This document shows positions 34,032-43,487 of a stretch of DNA of 64,000 bases, in pieces. Location: NCBI RefSeq assembly GCF_022026395.1, contig NZ_CP041767.1, positions 27,501-91,500 on the forward strand, given 5' to 3'. The DNA comes from Brevibacillus brevis. Lineage in GTDB: Bacteria > Bacillota > Bacilli > Brevibacillales > Brevibacillaceae. The position numbers were made by a program, and so were the translations under genes. How positions within the stretch are numbered: position 1 is the first letter of the stretch; every line of letters begins with the position of its first letter. Under the pieces are notes generated by a model. The model saw only the letters and a program-made list of their open reading frames with translations, was not told where the DNA came from and did no database searches.

Positions 34032-35744
34032 CTATAAGGCTTTGTCTTTCAGATACTGAACGACCTCGTCTACAGTAGAGAGTGTAAGGACGTGTTCAGC
34101 CAATCTTTTCGCTTCCTCTAAGCTGGTGGAGCGGATGCGTTCTTTGACTTTTGGCATGACCGAAGCGGCACCGCTGAACTCATCGAGCCCCAATCCGAGC
34201 AAGAGCTTGGTTGCCAACGGATCTCCCGCCATTTCCCCACACAGCCCGGTCCAAATACCTGCCCGATGGGAAGCTTCGATAACTTGGGAAATCAGTCGTA
34301 ATACGGCTGGATGGTAGTAGCTGTACAGCTCGGCGATATTGGCATTCATCCGGTCTACTGCCAGCGTGTATTGAACGAGATCATTGGTGCCGATGCTGAA
34401 AAAGTCTACCTCTTTCGAAAACGCATCTGCTTGCAGGCAAGCGCCTGGAATCTCCATCATCATGCCTACGGCGATTTTCTCGTCAAAAGCGACCCCTTCT
34501 GCTCGCAGCTCTGCTTTTGCTTGCTCCAGCAATCGTTTGGCTTCACGCAGTTGCTCCATATGGGAAATCATCGGGAACATAATCAGCAGGCGACCGAATG
34601 CACTGGCACGCAAGAGCGCGCGTAATTGCACCAGGAATAATTCCGGTCTGGCTAAGGAGATGCGCATGGCGCGGAAGCCAAGGAACGGGTTTTCCTCCTG
34701 CGGAAGCGCGAGTGCTGGCAAATGCTTGTCGCCGCCAACATCCAAGGTACGAATGATGACCGGCTTGTCGCCAAAAGCAACGGCTACATGCTTGTATGCA
34801 GCAAATTGTTCGGCCTCATCGGGAAGGGTGGTGCGATCCATGAACAAAAACTCGGAGCGGAATAACCCGATTCCTGCTACACCAGATGCGATCAGTGCAT
34901 CAGATTCTTCTGGCACAGCCATGTTTGCCATCAGGTGAACACGATGTCCATCGGTGGTTTCGGCAGGCAGTTCCTTTATGGCTTCGTACAATTGGCGCTC
35001 CTTTTCTTCCTGCGCGGCTTTTTCCTGATAGGCAGCCAGTGTATCCGCATCAGGCGAAACAATCAGCTGTCCAGAGGTTCCATCGATAATCAGCAAACTT
35101 CCGGAGTCTACTTTTTCCATCAAGGTATCGCCTGCACCCATGACAGCGGGAATTCCGAGAGAGCGTGCCAATATGGCTGCATGAGAGGTAGCGCCACCTT
35201 TTGCCGTAACAATTCCTCGTACATGCTGGAGTGGAAGCTGAAGCGTCTCGGATGGGGTGACGTCCCATGCAACCAGGATAAAAGGCTCTTCCGGGTAGGA
35301 GATGACGGTGTCACCACCCGAAATATTTCGAATCAGACGGCGGCTCACATCACGAATATCATCTGCGCGCTCTTTCATGTAGGCATCGTCCATACTCTCA
35401 AAGAGGGCAATGAATTGATCGGCTACTTGCGAGACGGCGGTTGATGCCGCCAGTTGTTGATTTTCAATGAGCGCACTCATCTCCCCGACAAATGCCGGGT
35501 CATCCAGAAAGGCAATATGAGCAGAGAGGATCGCCGCTTTTTCCGAACCTAATTGTTCCTCTGTCTGTTCCTTTAGCTTTTCCAGTTGTTCGCGTGCTTG
35601 CTCTACGCTTTTGCTAAGTAGTCCTAGCTCCTGAGCTGCATCCACTGGAGTGGTGGACTCTGCCTGCGTGATGGCAGTTTCGTGTGTGAGGCGTAAAACA
35701 GGGGCAATCGAAATGCCAGCGGAAACCGGGATTCCTTTTAACAT
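34032..35744 (-). CDS. ptsI: PTS enzyme I (phosphoenolpyruvate-protein phosphotransferase)
   Basis: A 570-residue cytoplasmic enzyme that takes phosphate from PEP and passes it to HPr. The phosphorylated His188 lies in GGATSHAAILARSLGIP, and the PEP-binding barrel is seen in GIGLFRSEFLFMDR and the signature DFFSIGTNDLVQYT. Length is standard. It lies 40 nt after ptsH on the same transcript. Confidence 0.97.
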   Translation of the reverse strand: MLKGIPVSAGISIAPVLRLTHETAITQAESTTPVDAAQELGLLSKSVEQAREQLEKLKEQTEEQLGSEKAAILSAHIAFLDDPAFVGEMSALIENQQLAASTAVSQVADQFIALFESMDDAYMKERADDIRDVSRRLIRNISGGDTVISYPEEPFILVAWDVTPSETLQLPLQHVRGIVTAKGGATSHAAILARSLGIPAVMGAGDTLMEKVDSGSLLIIDGTSGQLIVSPDADTLAAYQEKAAQEEKERQLYEAIKELPAETTDGHRVHLMANMAVPEESDALIASGVAGIGLFRSEFLFMDRTTLPDEAEQFAAYKHVAVAFGDKPVIIRTLDVGGDKHLPALALPQEENPFLGFRAMRISLARPELFLVQLRALLRASAFGRLLIMFPMISHMEQLREAKRLLEQAKAELRAEGVAFDEKIAVGMMMEIPGACLQADAFSKEVDFFSIGTNDLVQYTLAVDRMNANIAELYSYYHPAVLRLISQVIEASHRAGIWTGLCGEMAGDPLATKLLLGLGLDEFSGAASVMPKVKERIRSTSLEEAKRLAEHVLTLSTVDEVVQYLKDKAL

Positions 35745-35784
35745 ACGTCCTTCACCTTCCTGTCCGTCGTTTACACGGTATGAT

Positions 35785-36042
35785 TTACGAGGATTGCTCC
35801 AATAGCTGCTGAATCGCAGTGGCTACGTTTTGTTCATCCGCTCCATCGATCTGAACGGTCAGGGTGTCACCTTGGGAAACACCCAGTGTCATGATGCCGA
35901 GAATGCTTTTGCCATCTGCGTGTTTTGTCCCTTTGCTCAGCGTAATCTTTGACTGAGATTGCGACGAACAATTCACGAGTAGAGCTGCTGGCCTCGCGTG
36001 GAGCCCGCCCTCTACATTGACGGTTACTTCAAATTGAACCAT
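35785..36042 (-). CDS. ptsH: HPr phosphocarrier protein
   Basis: An 85-residue protein with the catalytic His15 in GGLHARPAA and the regulatory Ser46 in GKSILGIM, the target of HPr kinase for CcpA-type carbon repression in Gram-positive bacteria. It carries phosphate from EI to EIIA. It is separated by 36 nt from crr and is in one operon with ptsI. Confidence 0.97.
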   Translation of the reverse strand: MVQFEVTVNVEGGLHARPAALLVNCSSQSQSKITLSKGTKHADGKSILGIMTLGVSQGDTLTVQIDGADEQNVATAIQQLLEQSS

Positions 36043-36078
36043 GTTGTACCTCTACCTCCCTCAACCATGCGCTTCGCT

Positions 36079-36576
36079 TTATTTTAAGACGACAGTCATC
36101 AGTGGCTCTTGACCTGCTTGCACAGTTGCTTTTGCCACTACATTTTTTTCAGCAACCATATCACCGTTTGTAATAACGATCGGTGTTACGATCGGACAAC
36201 CCGCATCCTCCAGTACACTCTTGTCGAATTGGATGAGCTTGTCGCCAGCTTTTACTTGATCGCCAACCGAGACAAATGGGGTAAAGCCTTTCCCGTTTAA
36301 TTTCACGGTGTCGATTCCAATATGCATCAATATCTCAAGACCACTTTCAGACGACAGCCCGATAGCATGGTGAGTAGGGAAAAGATGCGTTACCTTTCCA
36401 TCGACAGGGGAGACGAGAGTGTCTGCGCTTGGCAGAATCGCTACACCATCACCGACGACTTTACCTGCGAACACAGGATCAGGAACTTCAGACAGAGGGA
36501 GTACGGTACCTGTTAATGGTGCAAGAAAGGTTACCTCTTGTTGTTGTTTTTTCCGGGAAAAAAGACTGCGTAGCAT
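36079..36576 (-). CDS. crr: PTS glucose-type EIIA
   Basis: A 165-residue free-standing EIIA-Glc protein. The phospho-acceptor is His85 (LMHIGIDTV) with partner His70 (THHAIGLSS). The frame extends upstream to 36639, but the ATG at 36576 with AAAGGAGG gives MLRSLFSRKKQQQ, and the extra residues would overlap the antiterminator hairpin. It would supply phosphate to the EIICB at 32440 and perhaps to other glucose-family permeases lacking EIIA. Confidence 0.94.
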   Translation of the reverse strand: MLRSLFSRKKQQQEVTFLAPLTGTVLPLSEVPDPVFAGKVVGDGVAILPSADTLVSPVDGKVTHLFPTHHAIGLSSESGLEILMHIGIDTVKLNGKGFTPFVSVGDQVKAGDKLIQFDKSVLEDAGCPIVTPIVITNGDMVAEKNVVAKATVQAGQEPLMTVVLK

Positions 36577-36601
36577 AGTATCCTCCTTTTGCGTCTGAAC
36601 C

Positions 36602-36700
36602 AAAAAAGGCATGAGACGGTTGAATTCATACGACGACATACTTACTATGTCCGTATGATCTCACCGCTCATGCCTAGTCGAGCTAGTAACACGCAGGATT
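36602..36700 (-). promoter_or_regulatory. RAT antiterminator/terminator switch before crr
   Basis: On the minus strand a ribonucleic antiterminator motif (GTGTTACTAG...GACTAGGCATGAG) overlaps the 5' arm of a terminator whose arms are GGCATGAG and CTCATGCC followed by TTTTTT. This is the GlcT/LicT type of control, placed between the antiterminator gene and crr-ptsH-ptsI. Confidence 0.8.
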
Positions 36701-36705
36701 ATGAT

Positions 36706-37563
36706 TTAATTTTGTTGTAATAAGCGATAAAGGTGCAGAGCCATGTAACCAACCTCGTCTTCCGGTACAGCAATCTCGAGACGGGTGGAGATGTATTGAG
36801 CCAGCTCTGTTGCCAATTGATAGGCTTCTGGCATGGTCGTTTTGACTCGGTCCAGAAGCGGGTTCTTGATGAATTTTTGTTGACGGATGCGCTCAACGGC
36901 AAAGCGCAAATGGGTGATGAGACGAACGTAATCAATGGTACTGCGTTCAATCGTAATGGCTGTTCGCTCTTCAATCAGGCTTACCAACTCGGTGATGATG
37001 TTGGTGAATTGGACTGCCTTTTTTACTGGGACGTAGCTAATCGCGGAATGAATGTGCAAGGCCAGAAATCCGATTTCACTATCGGGAATGTCCAGGTCGA
37101 ATGCGTTTTTGATCATATCCGCTGCCCGGTTCGCCAGTGCGTACTCCTTCGTGTACAGCGTCTGGATTTCGAACAAGAAGGGATTCACGATCTCCATCCC
37201 GTTATTGAGCCGATAGATGGCAAACTGGATATGGTCAGGCAAGGCAACGTGGACGTGTTCGTTCAATTCTGGCGTGATCTCACTCGCGATGAGAGCGATG
37301 ATTTCTTCCGCAATTCCTACGACAGCAGGATCTACTTGGCTCAGGATGTTCTGATACTGCTTCTGATGATTTTCATTTTCGAGCCTGAAGCGCTTTTCCA
37401 CTCGCAAATCATGGGCGGGGATGGTATTCCCGGTTTTTGCACCAAATCCGATTCCTTTTCCGAACAGGACAATTTCTTGTCCAGACCCGGGTTCTTCCAC
37501 GAGTACGACGTTATGGTTCAACACACGCGTAATAGCGTACGTTTTTTCCTTTTCACGGGACAA
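36706..37563 (-). CDS. glcT: BglG/GlcT family transcription antiterminator
   Basis: A 285-residue RNA-binding regulator: a CAT RNA-binding domain (1-55, AITRVLNHNVVLVEEPG and FGKGIGFGAKTG), then two PRD domains (about 65-170 and 175-285) with histidines phosphorylated by the PTS (for example FLALHIHSA and MALHLYRLL). When active it binds RAT hairpins and prevents termination. The start is a TTG at 37563 with AAAGGTGG upstream. RAT sites both before this gene and before crr show autoregulation plus control of the general PTS genes. Gene name by context. Confidence 0.9.
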   Translation of the reverse strand: MSREKEKTYAITRVLNHNVVLVEEPGSGQEIVLFGKGIGFGAKTGNTIPAHDLRVEKRFRLENENHQKQYQNILSQVDPAVVGIAEEIIALIASEITPELNEHVHVALPDHIQFAIYRLNNGMEIVNPFLFEIQTLYTKEYALANRAADMIKNAFDLDIPDSEIGFLALHIHSAISYVPVKKAVQFTNIITELVSLIEERTAITIERSTIDYVRLITHLRFAVERIRQQKFIKNPLLDRVKTTMPEAYQLATELAQYISTRLEIAVPEDEVGYMALHLYRLLQQN

Positions 37564-37674
37564 TCCATTCCACCACCTTTAGATAGACAAAAACGGTCCA
37601 TGACCGTATTTGCTTACCGCAAGCGGTCACATCCAATTTAATGAAAAACGCCGATGAACCATGACGTTAATCAG

Positions 37675-37750
37675 AAAAAAGAGCCGAAAAAACCTTTTTA
37701 ACAAGAAAAAGATCTTCTCGGCTCATGCCTGCATTACCAGTAACACGCCT
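37675..37750 (-). promoter_or_regulatory. RAT antiterminator/terminator switch before glcT
   Basis: On the minus strand GGCGTGTTACTGGTAATGC is followed by AGGCATGAGCCGA, then a terminator with arms GAGCCGA and TCGGCTC and TTTTTT. This is a classic RAT overlapping a terminator. Confidence 0.85.
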
Positions 37751-37752
37751 TG

Positions 37753-37766
37753 TGAAAACGCTTCAA
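37753..37766. promoter_or_regulatory. cre candidate in the glcT leader
   Basis: TGAAAACGCTTCAA matches the cre consensus with two mismatches and lies between the promoter and the RAT site. Confidence 0.45.
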
Positions 37767-37775
37767 TTAAAGCTT

Positions 37776-37804
37776 ATAATAGCTCACGTCTCGTACATTG
37801 TCAA
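37776..37804 (-). promoter_or_regulatory. Promoter of the glcT-pts operon
   Basis: On the minus strand TTGACA (37804-37799), 17 nt, TATTAT (37781-37776). Confidence 0.8.
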
Positions 37805-37888
37805 TCACTCTGTGAACGGGAAAAACACGGCGGGCAGGAGAAGCAGCAGCCTGTCCCGAATTGTTTGAACCGACAGGATAAGGGCAAA

Positions 37889-37930
37889 ACAAAGCCAAGC
37901 GGACGCCTCATTAGCAATCCGCTCGCTTTG
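37889..37930 (-). terminator. Terminator after ykuK
   Basis: On the minus strand AAAGCGAGCGGA pairs with TCCGCTTGGCTTT, followed by TGTTTTG. Confidence 0.7.
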
Positions 37931-38428
37931 TTACTTGGTGTACTTGTCGGCAATCGTAGATGCACAGAAGGAGTTCGGTTTGATCTCGGCACGAAAGTGA
38001 TTGGTTTCTGCTAAGCTCAACAAAGACTGGATAAACTTACGGGTAGGACCATTCGTGCCGATATCAAAATGCAGGCGGATGGGAGTATCTAAGTGGTGGT
38101 CCCGCAAATATTGGCGTACTTCTGTGGCAAGTCCGACTGCGTACATCGCTTCCTGAAATATACGCTGTTGCAAGGATGAGTACCGGCGTTCCTGAAATTT
38201 GTGATAAAAGAAGGTACCCCCATGCCCGGGACGGATCACTGTGATAACAAGGGCAAAAAAAGTCCCGCGGCTTTTTAATTGAGAGTCGGCCCCCACAATA
38301 ATTTCAAATGGACCACCTATTGATGAGATGGTATGTTCGATGTGGGAAAACACTTCTTCTTTTGCCAGTAGACCTCTAGTCGGACTGTGAAAGCGATCAA
38401 ATAACGTATTTGCAGAGGTTAAGCCCAC
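37931..38428 (-). CDS. ykuK: Ribonuclease H-like YkuK family protein
   Basis: A 165-residue member of the YkuK (DUF458) family, predicted to have an RNase H-like fold. Family features visible: EIIVGADSQLKSRGTFFALV with the first acidic residue of the presumed site, and IRLHFDIGTNGPTRKFI. The start is a GTG at 38428 behind GGAGGG. No nuclease activity is established for the family to my knowledge. It is alone on its strand between the PTS operon and tadA. Confidence 0.85.
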   Translation of the reverse strand: MGLTSANTLFDRFHSPTRGLLAKEEVFSHIEHTISSIGGPFEIIVGADSQLKSRGTFFALVITVIRPGHGGTFFYHKFQERRYSSLQQRIFQEAMYAVGLATEVRQYLRDHHLDTPIRLHFDIGTNGPTRKFIQSLLSLAETNHFRAEIKPNSFCASTIADKYTK

Positions 38429-38606
38429 TCACATCCCTCCAGAAAGAGGCTAACAATGATTTGCATACTTCTTCCTTACATCATTAATGTATGTAATCTC
38501 TCAGATAGTATGTGAACGGGTAGGGACAAAAACTTCTTGAATCAACTTTTTTGAGTAAAAGGGTCCGTTTGTTCGGGACGAAAGACTGTTTTTGAAGGAG
38601 CTTTAG

Positions 38607-39134
<528 letters not shown>

Positions 39135-39136
<2 letters not shown>

Positions 39137-39854
39137 ATTTGTTTACATTTTGCAGCATGTGCAGCTCTTCCTCGGTCAGTTCGCGATACTCACCAGGGGC
39201 GAGTGACGGGTCAAGATGAAGGGGGCCCATACGAATCCGTTGCAGATAGGTGACCTGCAGGTCGAAGGCAGCAAACATCCGCTTTACCTGATGGAACTTT
39301 CCTTCCATGATGGTGACGCGAATCTCTGATGTTTCTCCCGAAGAGATAATTTCCAGCTTGGCCGGCAGGGTAGTGAAGTCCTCTAATTCCACGCCTTTGG
39401 CAAACTCCTGTACATGGTGCTCAGTGACCCGGCCATCGATGCGGGCAAAGTACTCCTTGTCCACTTTCTTTTTCGGGGACAAGAGGCTATGGGAGAGCTG
39501 ACCGTCATTGGTCAAGAGCAAGAGACCCTCTGTGTCAATATCCAGTCGGCCCACCGGGTGCACCTTGATTGCCCACTCGTACGGGAGCAAGTCCACTACG
39601 GTTTCATGGACATTGTCCTCTGTAGCAGAAACGACTCCAGGCGGTTTGTTCAGCAAAACGTATACCCAGCGCTTAAAGTTTAGCGGTTCTCCATCCACAA
39701 GAATTTCTTGTTCCTCGGCAATGACATGCATCCCCGGGTCTGTTGCGACAACGCCGTCTACGACGATCAGTCGCTGTTTCACTAATGCTTTCACTTCCTT
39801 GCGCGTGCCGATTGCCATATTGGCCAGCACCTTGTCCAAACGTTCACGTTTCAT
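39135..39854 (-). CDS. rsuA: rRNA small-subunit-type pseudouridine synthase (RsuA family)
   Basis: A 239-residue enzyme with an N-terminal S4 RNA-binding domain (ERLDKVLANMAIGTRKEVKAL) and a synthase domain whose catalytic Asp lies in VGRLDIDTEGLLLLTNDG. The C-terminal part GKFHQVKRMFAAF is typical of the RsuA/RluB/RluE group. The RsuA versus RluB choice (16S U516 or 23S target) cannot be settled from sequence alone; the short length favours RsuA-like. Confidence 0.88.
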
Positions 39855-39957
39855 ATATGTTCCTCGCTTTTCTTCTGATCGGATACCAATCGTGTGTGCT
39901 GTTATTAGTTTGGCCTAATGAGCCGCGCAAATCAAGGGGCATGCAAAGGAATGACTC

Positions 39958-39986
39958 TTGCATTTTTGACTGTATTTTGCTATAGT
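39958..39986 (+). promoter_or_regulatory. Promoter of tRNA-Ser
   Basis: TTGCAT (39958-39963), 17 nt, TATAGT (39981-39986). Confidence 0.7.
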
Positions 39987-40013
39987 AAGTAATGTTTCTG
40001 ACAAACCAAATAT

Positions 40014-40102
40014 GGAGAGATACCCAAGTGGTCATAAGGGGACGCACTCGAAATGCGTTAGGCGTCGTGAGGCGTGCGTGGGTTCGAATCCCACTCTCTC
40101 CG
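40014..40102 (+). tRNA. tRNA-Ser (CGA)
   Basis: Acceptor arms GGAGAGA / TCTCTCC, discriminator G, anticodon stem ACGCA/TGCGT with loop CTCGAAA (anticodon CGA, reads TCG), a long variable arm (GGCGTCGTGAGGCGT) as in class II tRNAs, and T loop TTCGAAT. CCA is not encoded. Confidence 0.95.
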
Positions 40103-40127
40103 CTTAGATTCTTCGATAGAAGAGAAT

Positions 40128-40175
40128 GAAGCATATTTTTGCCGATGAGGCGGAGATATGCTTCCATTTTTTTTT
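40128..40175 (+). terminator. Terminator of tRNA-Ser
   Basis: GAAGCATAT / ATATGCTTC with a long loop, then a run of nine T. Confidence 0.75.
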
Positions 40176-40224
40176 GGCAAGAATATACTTCAACATCAGC
40201 TCTGCCTGTATATAATGTTTCACA

Positions 40225-40279
40225 GAAAAAGGGGGTGTCTCTAAGTCGGAAAATCGACTTTTGAGATACCCTCTTTTTC
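40225..40279. repeat. Long near-perfect inverted repeat (IS-end-like)
   Basis: GAAAAAGGGGGTGTCTCTAA.GTCG pairs with its reverse complement GAAAAAGAGGGTATCTCAAAAGTCG across a 6-nt loop. Such GGGTNTCTCAAAAGTCG-type ends resemble terminal inverted repeats of transposons, as if two ends were joined after the body was lost; it could also act as a terminator. A TTCAAC-N16-TATAAT promoter-like pair (40189-40216) lies just upstream. Confidence 0.5.
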
Positions 40280-40532
40280 ATTCCAAAACCCTTGATCAAT
40301 TCTTGAGTATACTGGTCTACATGGCTGAGCAGGAGGGTTTAACAATAATTACCCCTTACAGCCGTGTTGCAAAAGCATGAAGCAATTTTTAGTCGTACTT
40401 AAAGCCGTAGATTTTGTTAATGTATAAACAATAAAATTCGGTTTTCACTCTATACTTCATTGTGTTATATGACGATATATTAATTAGATATATTATATAT
40501 TTTATTTATTTGTAGCTGGGGGAGTGGGGATT
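40280..40532. other. Leader region upstream of the chemoreceptor gene
   Basis: No gene is supported between the inverted repeat and 40533. The last 100 bp are very AT-rich. I found no convincing sigma-D motif (TAAA-N15-GCCGATAT), which would be expected for a motility gene. Confidence 0.4.
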
Positions 40533-42281
40533 ATGAGCGGCAAGTTGGGAAATGCAACAGGAAAAACAGGGCTTACACTTCGCACCAAATTACTGGCGGG
40601 GTTTCTTACAGTTGTTGCGCTCCTAGCATTTGTGAGTACATTTGCATTAAGCCAGATCAGAGATTTGACCATGATATCCGGGGATATCGATAAGTCATGG
40701 ATGCCAGCGGTAACCCTGCTTGGCACGGTGAATGGAGACATTTCCGACGTGGAGCGTCTTGCGCTCAACATTATCGTTGAACAGAACGAGGAGGAGCTCA
40801 CGAAGCAGAAGGAGGCTCTGGATCAACTGCTTGCCAAGATTGAGGATGAACGGAAACAACTGAAGACGCTTGTGTATGCCAGCAATGCGGAAGGCAGTGA
40901 GATTGTCAATCTGTTTGAAGAGTTTAACACCAAATACGATGCTTATTTGGAAAAAATGCCTGCGTTCGTGAAGTTGGGCAGAGAAAACAAATATGATGAG
41001 GCAAGTAAGTTACATAGCGCGGCCTACCCTTTGTGGTACACGGCCAATGATAATATTGTCAAATTAATCGATATATACAATGAGGGGGCCGGAAAGGTTA
41101 GTCAAAGCGCTTCGGAGCTTTCCCAGCAAGCGTTTGTCATCATTCTTGTGACTACTTTCGTAGCGGCGGCCATTGCGCTGCTTATCGCCTTCTTCATGGC
41201 ACATATCATCTCAAAGCCAATCCAGCAAATAAATCAGGCCGCTGTCCGGATTGCGAGTGGCGATCTAACGGGCGAGACGATTGTGCTGCGTAACAAGGAC
41301 GAGCTGGGCACCTTGGCGGCATCCTTCAACACGATGACGGCGAATCTGCGCGCTATGATTGAATCAGTAGCTACGACTTCTGAGCAAGTAGCAGCTTCGT
41401 CGGAAGAACTGTTAGCCAGCGCAGAGCAAAATGCGAAGGCATCCGAGCAAATTACCCTAACAGTGGAGGAATTGGCTACGGGTACCTCCGAGCAGGTGGA
41501 TATTGTCAAGCGTTCCTCTCAGGCCATGGGCGAAATGGCTTTGGGTTCGGAACAGATCGCACAGTTGGCACAGAGCGTATCGATATCGGCCGTTGACGCA
41601 GCCAACCAGTCTGCGGAAGGAAATATGATCATCAAGTCAGCGGTCGAACAGATGAATACTGTCCGTAATTCTATCACATCCCTATCGGAGCTGGTTACGG
41701 GACTGGGAGAACGTTCGGCAGAGATCGGAACGATCACCGAGGTCATTAATAATTTGGCGAGTCAGACGAACCTGCTAGCACTGAATGCGGCGATTGAGGC
41801 CGCAAGAGCTGGAGAGCATGGCCGCGGCTTCGCTGTCGTTGCCGAAGAGGTTCGGAAACTGGCCGAGGAATCCTCATTGTCTGCGCAGCGCATTACTGAC
41901 CTGGTGCAGCTGATCCAGAATGATACAAGGCAGGCGGTTGAGGCAGTCAAAATGAACAGCGACGAAACGCAAAGCGGCATGGAGATTGTCACAGCAGCTG
42001 GACAGGCATTTGAGAACATCTCGAATGCGGTCAACAAGGTCGCGGGCGAGATTCAGGAAGTATCCGCAGGCGCGGAACAGATGGCGGCAAGCACGGACGA
42101 GGTCGTCCATTACGTGGAGAAGATTTCAGCGATTGCGGAAGAAGCATCGGGCGGCGTGAATAACGTCTCTGCCGCTACGGAGCAGCAGCTGGCTTCCACG
42201 GAGGAGATCGCTTCGTCTGCGGGTTCCCTCTCCAAGATGGCTGAGGAGCTTCAGGAGCAGATTAACAAGTTCAAAGTATAG
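40533..42281 (+). CDS. Methyl-accepting chemotaxis protein
   Basis: A 582-residue receptor: membrane helix at about 18-40, an outer four-helix-bundle ligand domain (about 45-190), second membrane helix at about 193-215 ([19 protein letters not shown]), HAMP (about 216-270), then a long helical signalling domain with the conserved hairpin tip [26 protein letters not shown]. Ligand is unknown. The ATG at 40533 is chosen over an in-frame GTG nine bases upstream for spacing from GGAG. It is transcribed alone; base use is GC-richer than the flanking spacer. Confidence 0.95.
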   Translation: MSGKLGNATGKTGLTLRTKLLAGFLTVVALLAFVSTFALSQIRDLTMISGDIDKSWMPAVTLLGTVNGDISDVERLALNIIVEQNEEELTKQKEALDQLLAKIEDERKQLKTLVYASNAEGSEIVNLFEEFNTKYDAYLEKMPAFVKLGRENKYDEASKLHSAAYPLWYTANDNIVKLIDIYNEGAGKVSQSASELSQQAFVIILVTTFVAAAIALLIAFFMAHIISKPIQQINQAAVRIASGDLTGETIVLRNKDELGTLAASFNTMTANLRAMIESVATTSEQVAASSEELLASAEQNAKASEQITLTVEELATGTSEQVDIVKRSSQAMGEMALGSEQIAQLAQSVSISAVDAANQSAEGNMIIKSAVEQMNTVRNSITSLSELVTGLGERSAEIGTITEVINNLASQTNLLALNAAIEAARAGEHGRGFAVVAEEVRKLAEESSLSAQRITDLVQLIQNDTRQAVEAVKMNSDETQSGMEIVTAAGQAFENISNAVNKVAGEIQEVSAGAEQMAASTDEVVHYVEKISAIAEEASGGVNNVSAATEQQLASTEEIASSAGSLSKMAEELQEQINKFKV

Positions 42282-42297
42282 ATTAAAACATTAGACT

Positions 42298-42337
42298 GCT
42301 TCTTCTGCTGCCCTGGGCGGCAGGAGAAGCGTTTTTT
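42298..42337 (+). terminator. Terminator after the chemoreceptor
   Basis: GCTTCTTCTGCTGCC pairs with GGCGGCAGGAGAAGC, loop CTG, then TTTTTT. Confidence 0.92.
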
Positions 42338-42344
42338 CATTAGC

Positions 42345-42788
42345 TTAGAACTTTTTTATAAAATTTTTCTGATCCTTTGTAAATCGATAGCCACGTCGTT
42401 CATAGAACCTGTGAGCATGTATGCGACTCGGGTGGGACAACAGTTTCATCCCAGAAAATCCATTCTTCTTTCCCCACTGTTCAAGATGTTCAATCAACAT
42501 GCTACCTACACCTTGATTCCTATCCTTTTCTTTCACAACAAACCCTAGGACGTTTACGAAAGAGTCGGAAAAAAGCAATTCATAGGGACTTCCATGGATA
42601 TATCCGATTACTTCGTTGTTTTGCTCACACACAAAGATGATGTCGTTTGTTTTCTTTGTGATGATTTCAATCTTCTCTTTTACTTTTTCTTCAGTAAATA
42701 GATGCAGATTCGGGTTAAAGTCTAGGTTTAACAAATAAATACCATGATAATCCGTGACCCTAATTTCTCGAATACTCTTTTCTTCCAT
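42345..42788 (-). CDS. GNAT family N-acetyltransferase
   Basis: A 147-residue protein with GNAT landmarks: VNVLGFVVKEKDRNQGVGSMLIEHL holds the acetyl-CoA pyrophosphate loop (RNQGVG), and HAHRFYERRGYRF is the usual last helix-strand. Substrate unknown. It faces the chemoreceptor gene tail to tail across a strong terminator and diverges from the sigma-factor gene at 42957. Confidence 0.9.
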   Translation of the reverse strand: MEEKSIREIRVTDYHGIYLLNLDFNPNLHLFTEEKVKEKIEIITKKTNDIIFVCEQNNEVIGYIHGSPYELLFSDSFVNVLGFVVKEKDRNQGVGSMLIEHLEQWGKKNGFSGMKLLSHPSRIHAHRFYERRGYRFTKDQKNFIKKF

Positions 42789-42897
42789 TTTTGAACGCCT
42801 CCACTTGTTTGATAGCCAATTTCTATCGCCAAAAGGTGCTGTCCCCCGAGATAATAGCTCAAGTGGGCCGGCATTTTCTTTTTTATATCACAAAAAC

Positions 42898-42925
42898 TGT
42901 AAGCAAATTTTAATTTTGCGTCTAA
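42898..42925 (+). promoter_or_regulatory. Candidate ECF promoter of the sigma/dead-PBP operon
   Basis: TGTAAGC (42898-42904), 14 nt, CGTCTAA (42919-42925). The CGTC -10 is typical of ECF sigma factors; the -35 is off consensus (AGC for AAC) and the spacer is short. Probably autoregulatory. Confidence 0.45.
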
Positions 42926-42956
42926 TAAGATACAAACTTCATAAAGGAGCGTACGA

Positions 42957-43487
42957 ATGGATTCCGATGACCGAATAGAGCGATGGTTCCAGCAATACGG
43001 AAATGATATTTACAATTACCTCGCGTATTTTACCGGACGTAGAGATGTCGAGGATTTAGTCCAGGAGGTTTTTACAAAGGCGCTTAAAGCCTTATCTGGC
43101 TATGAAGGAAGGGCACAGCCCAAGACATGGCTTCTGACTATCGCACGCCATGCAGCGATTGATTATAGGCGAAAGCAAAAAATGATGGACTGGTTCCCCG
43201 AAAACGTCCTCCGACTCCTCACTTCCAAAGAACGCACACCTGAGAAGGCATTGGTGTTAAAGGAACAATTGCAAGAAGTATATGAAGCGATGAATCATTT
43301 GAAAAACTCGTATCGAGAAGTTCTCATCCTGCGGTTGATCGAGGGAGTATCTACAGCAGAGACAGCAGAAATCTTGGGCTGGAGTGAGGCAAAAGTCAGC
43401 ACGACGCTCCATCGAGCTATCAAGGAATTGCAAAAACAAATGGGCAATAGCGGCAGGGAGGTCAATCTACATGACGCCATCTTTTGA
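42957..43487 (+). CDS. ECF-type RNA polymerase sigma factor
   Basis: A 176-residue sigma-70 protein with regions 2 and 4 only. Region 2 reads RDVEDLVQEVFTKALKALS and KTWLLTIARHAAIDYRRKQ; region 4 reads YREVLILRLIEGVSTAETAEIL with a recognition helix SEAKVSTTLHRAIKEL. The gene overlaps the downstream anti-sigma candidate by 17 nt. It resembles the sigma at 18566 in size and architecture, so the genome uses this sigma type at least twice. AAAGGAGCG precedes the ATG. Confidence 0.93.
   Translation: MDSDDRIERWFQQYGNDIYNYLAYFTGRRDVEDLVQEVFTKALKALSGYEGRAQPKTWLLTIARHAAIDYRRKQKMMDWFPENVLRLLTSKERTPEKALVLKEQLQEVYEAMNHLKNSYREVLILRLIEGVSTAETAEILGWSEAKVSTTLHRAIKELQKQMGNSGREVNLHDAIF

Noticed and set aside
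36733..37641. 302-codon plus-strand ORF
   Set aside because: It is the antisense shadow of the glcT gene, whose domains and RAT sites are clear.
37801..37992. 62-codon minus-strand ORF with a Cys-rich end
   Set aside because: It overlaps the ykuK terminator and 3' end, has no ribosome site, and its start lies inside the terminator stem.
39844..40299. Long minus-strand ORF covering tRNA-Ser
   Set aside because: It is antisense to the tRNA and its terminator; the peptide around SGIRTHARLTTPN is a common artefact of reading through tRNA genes.
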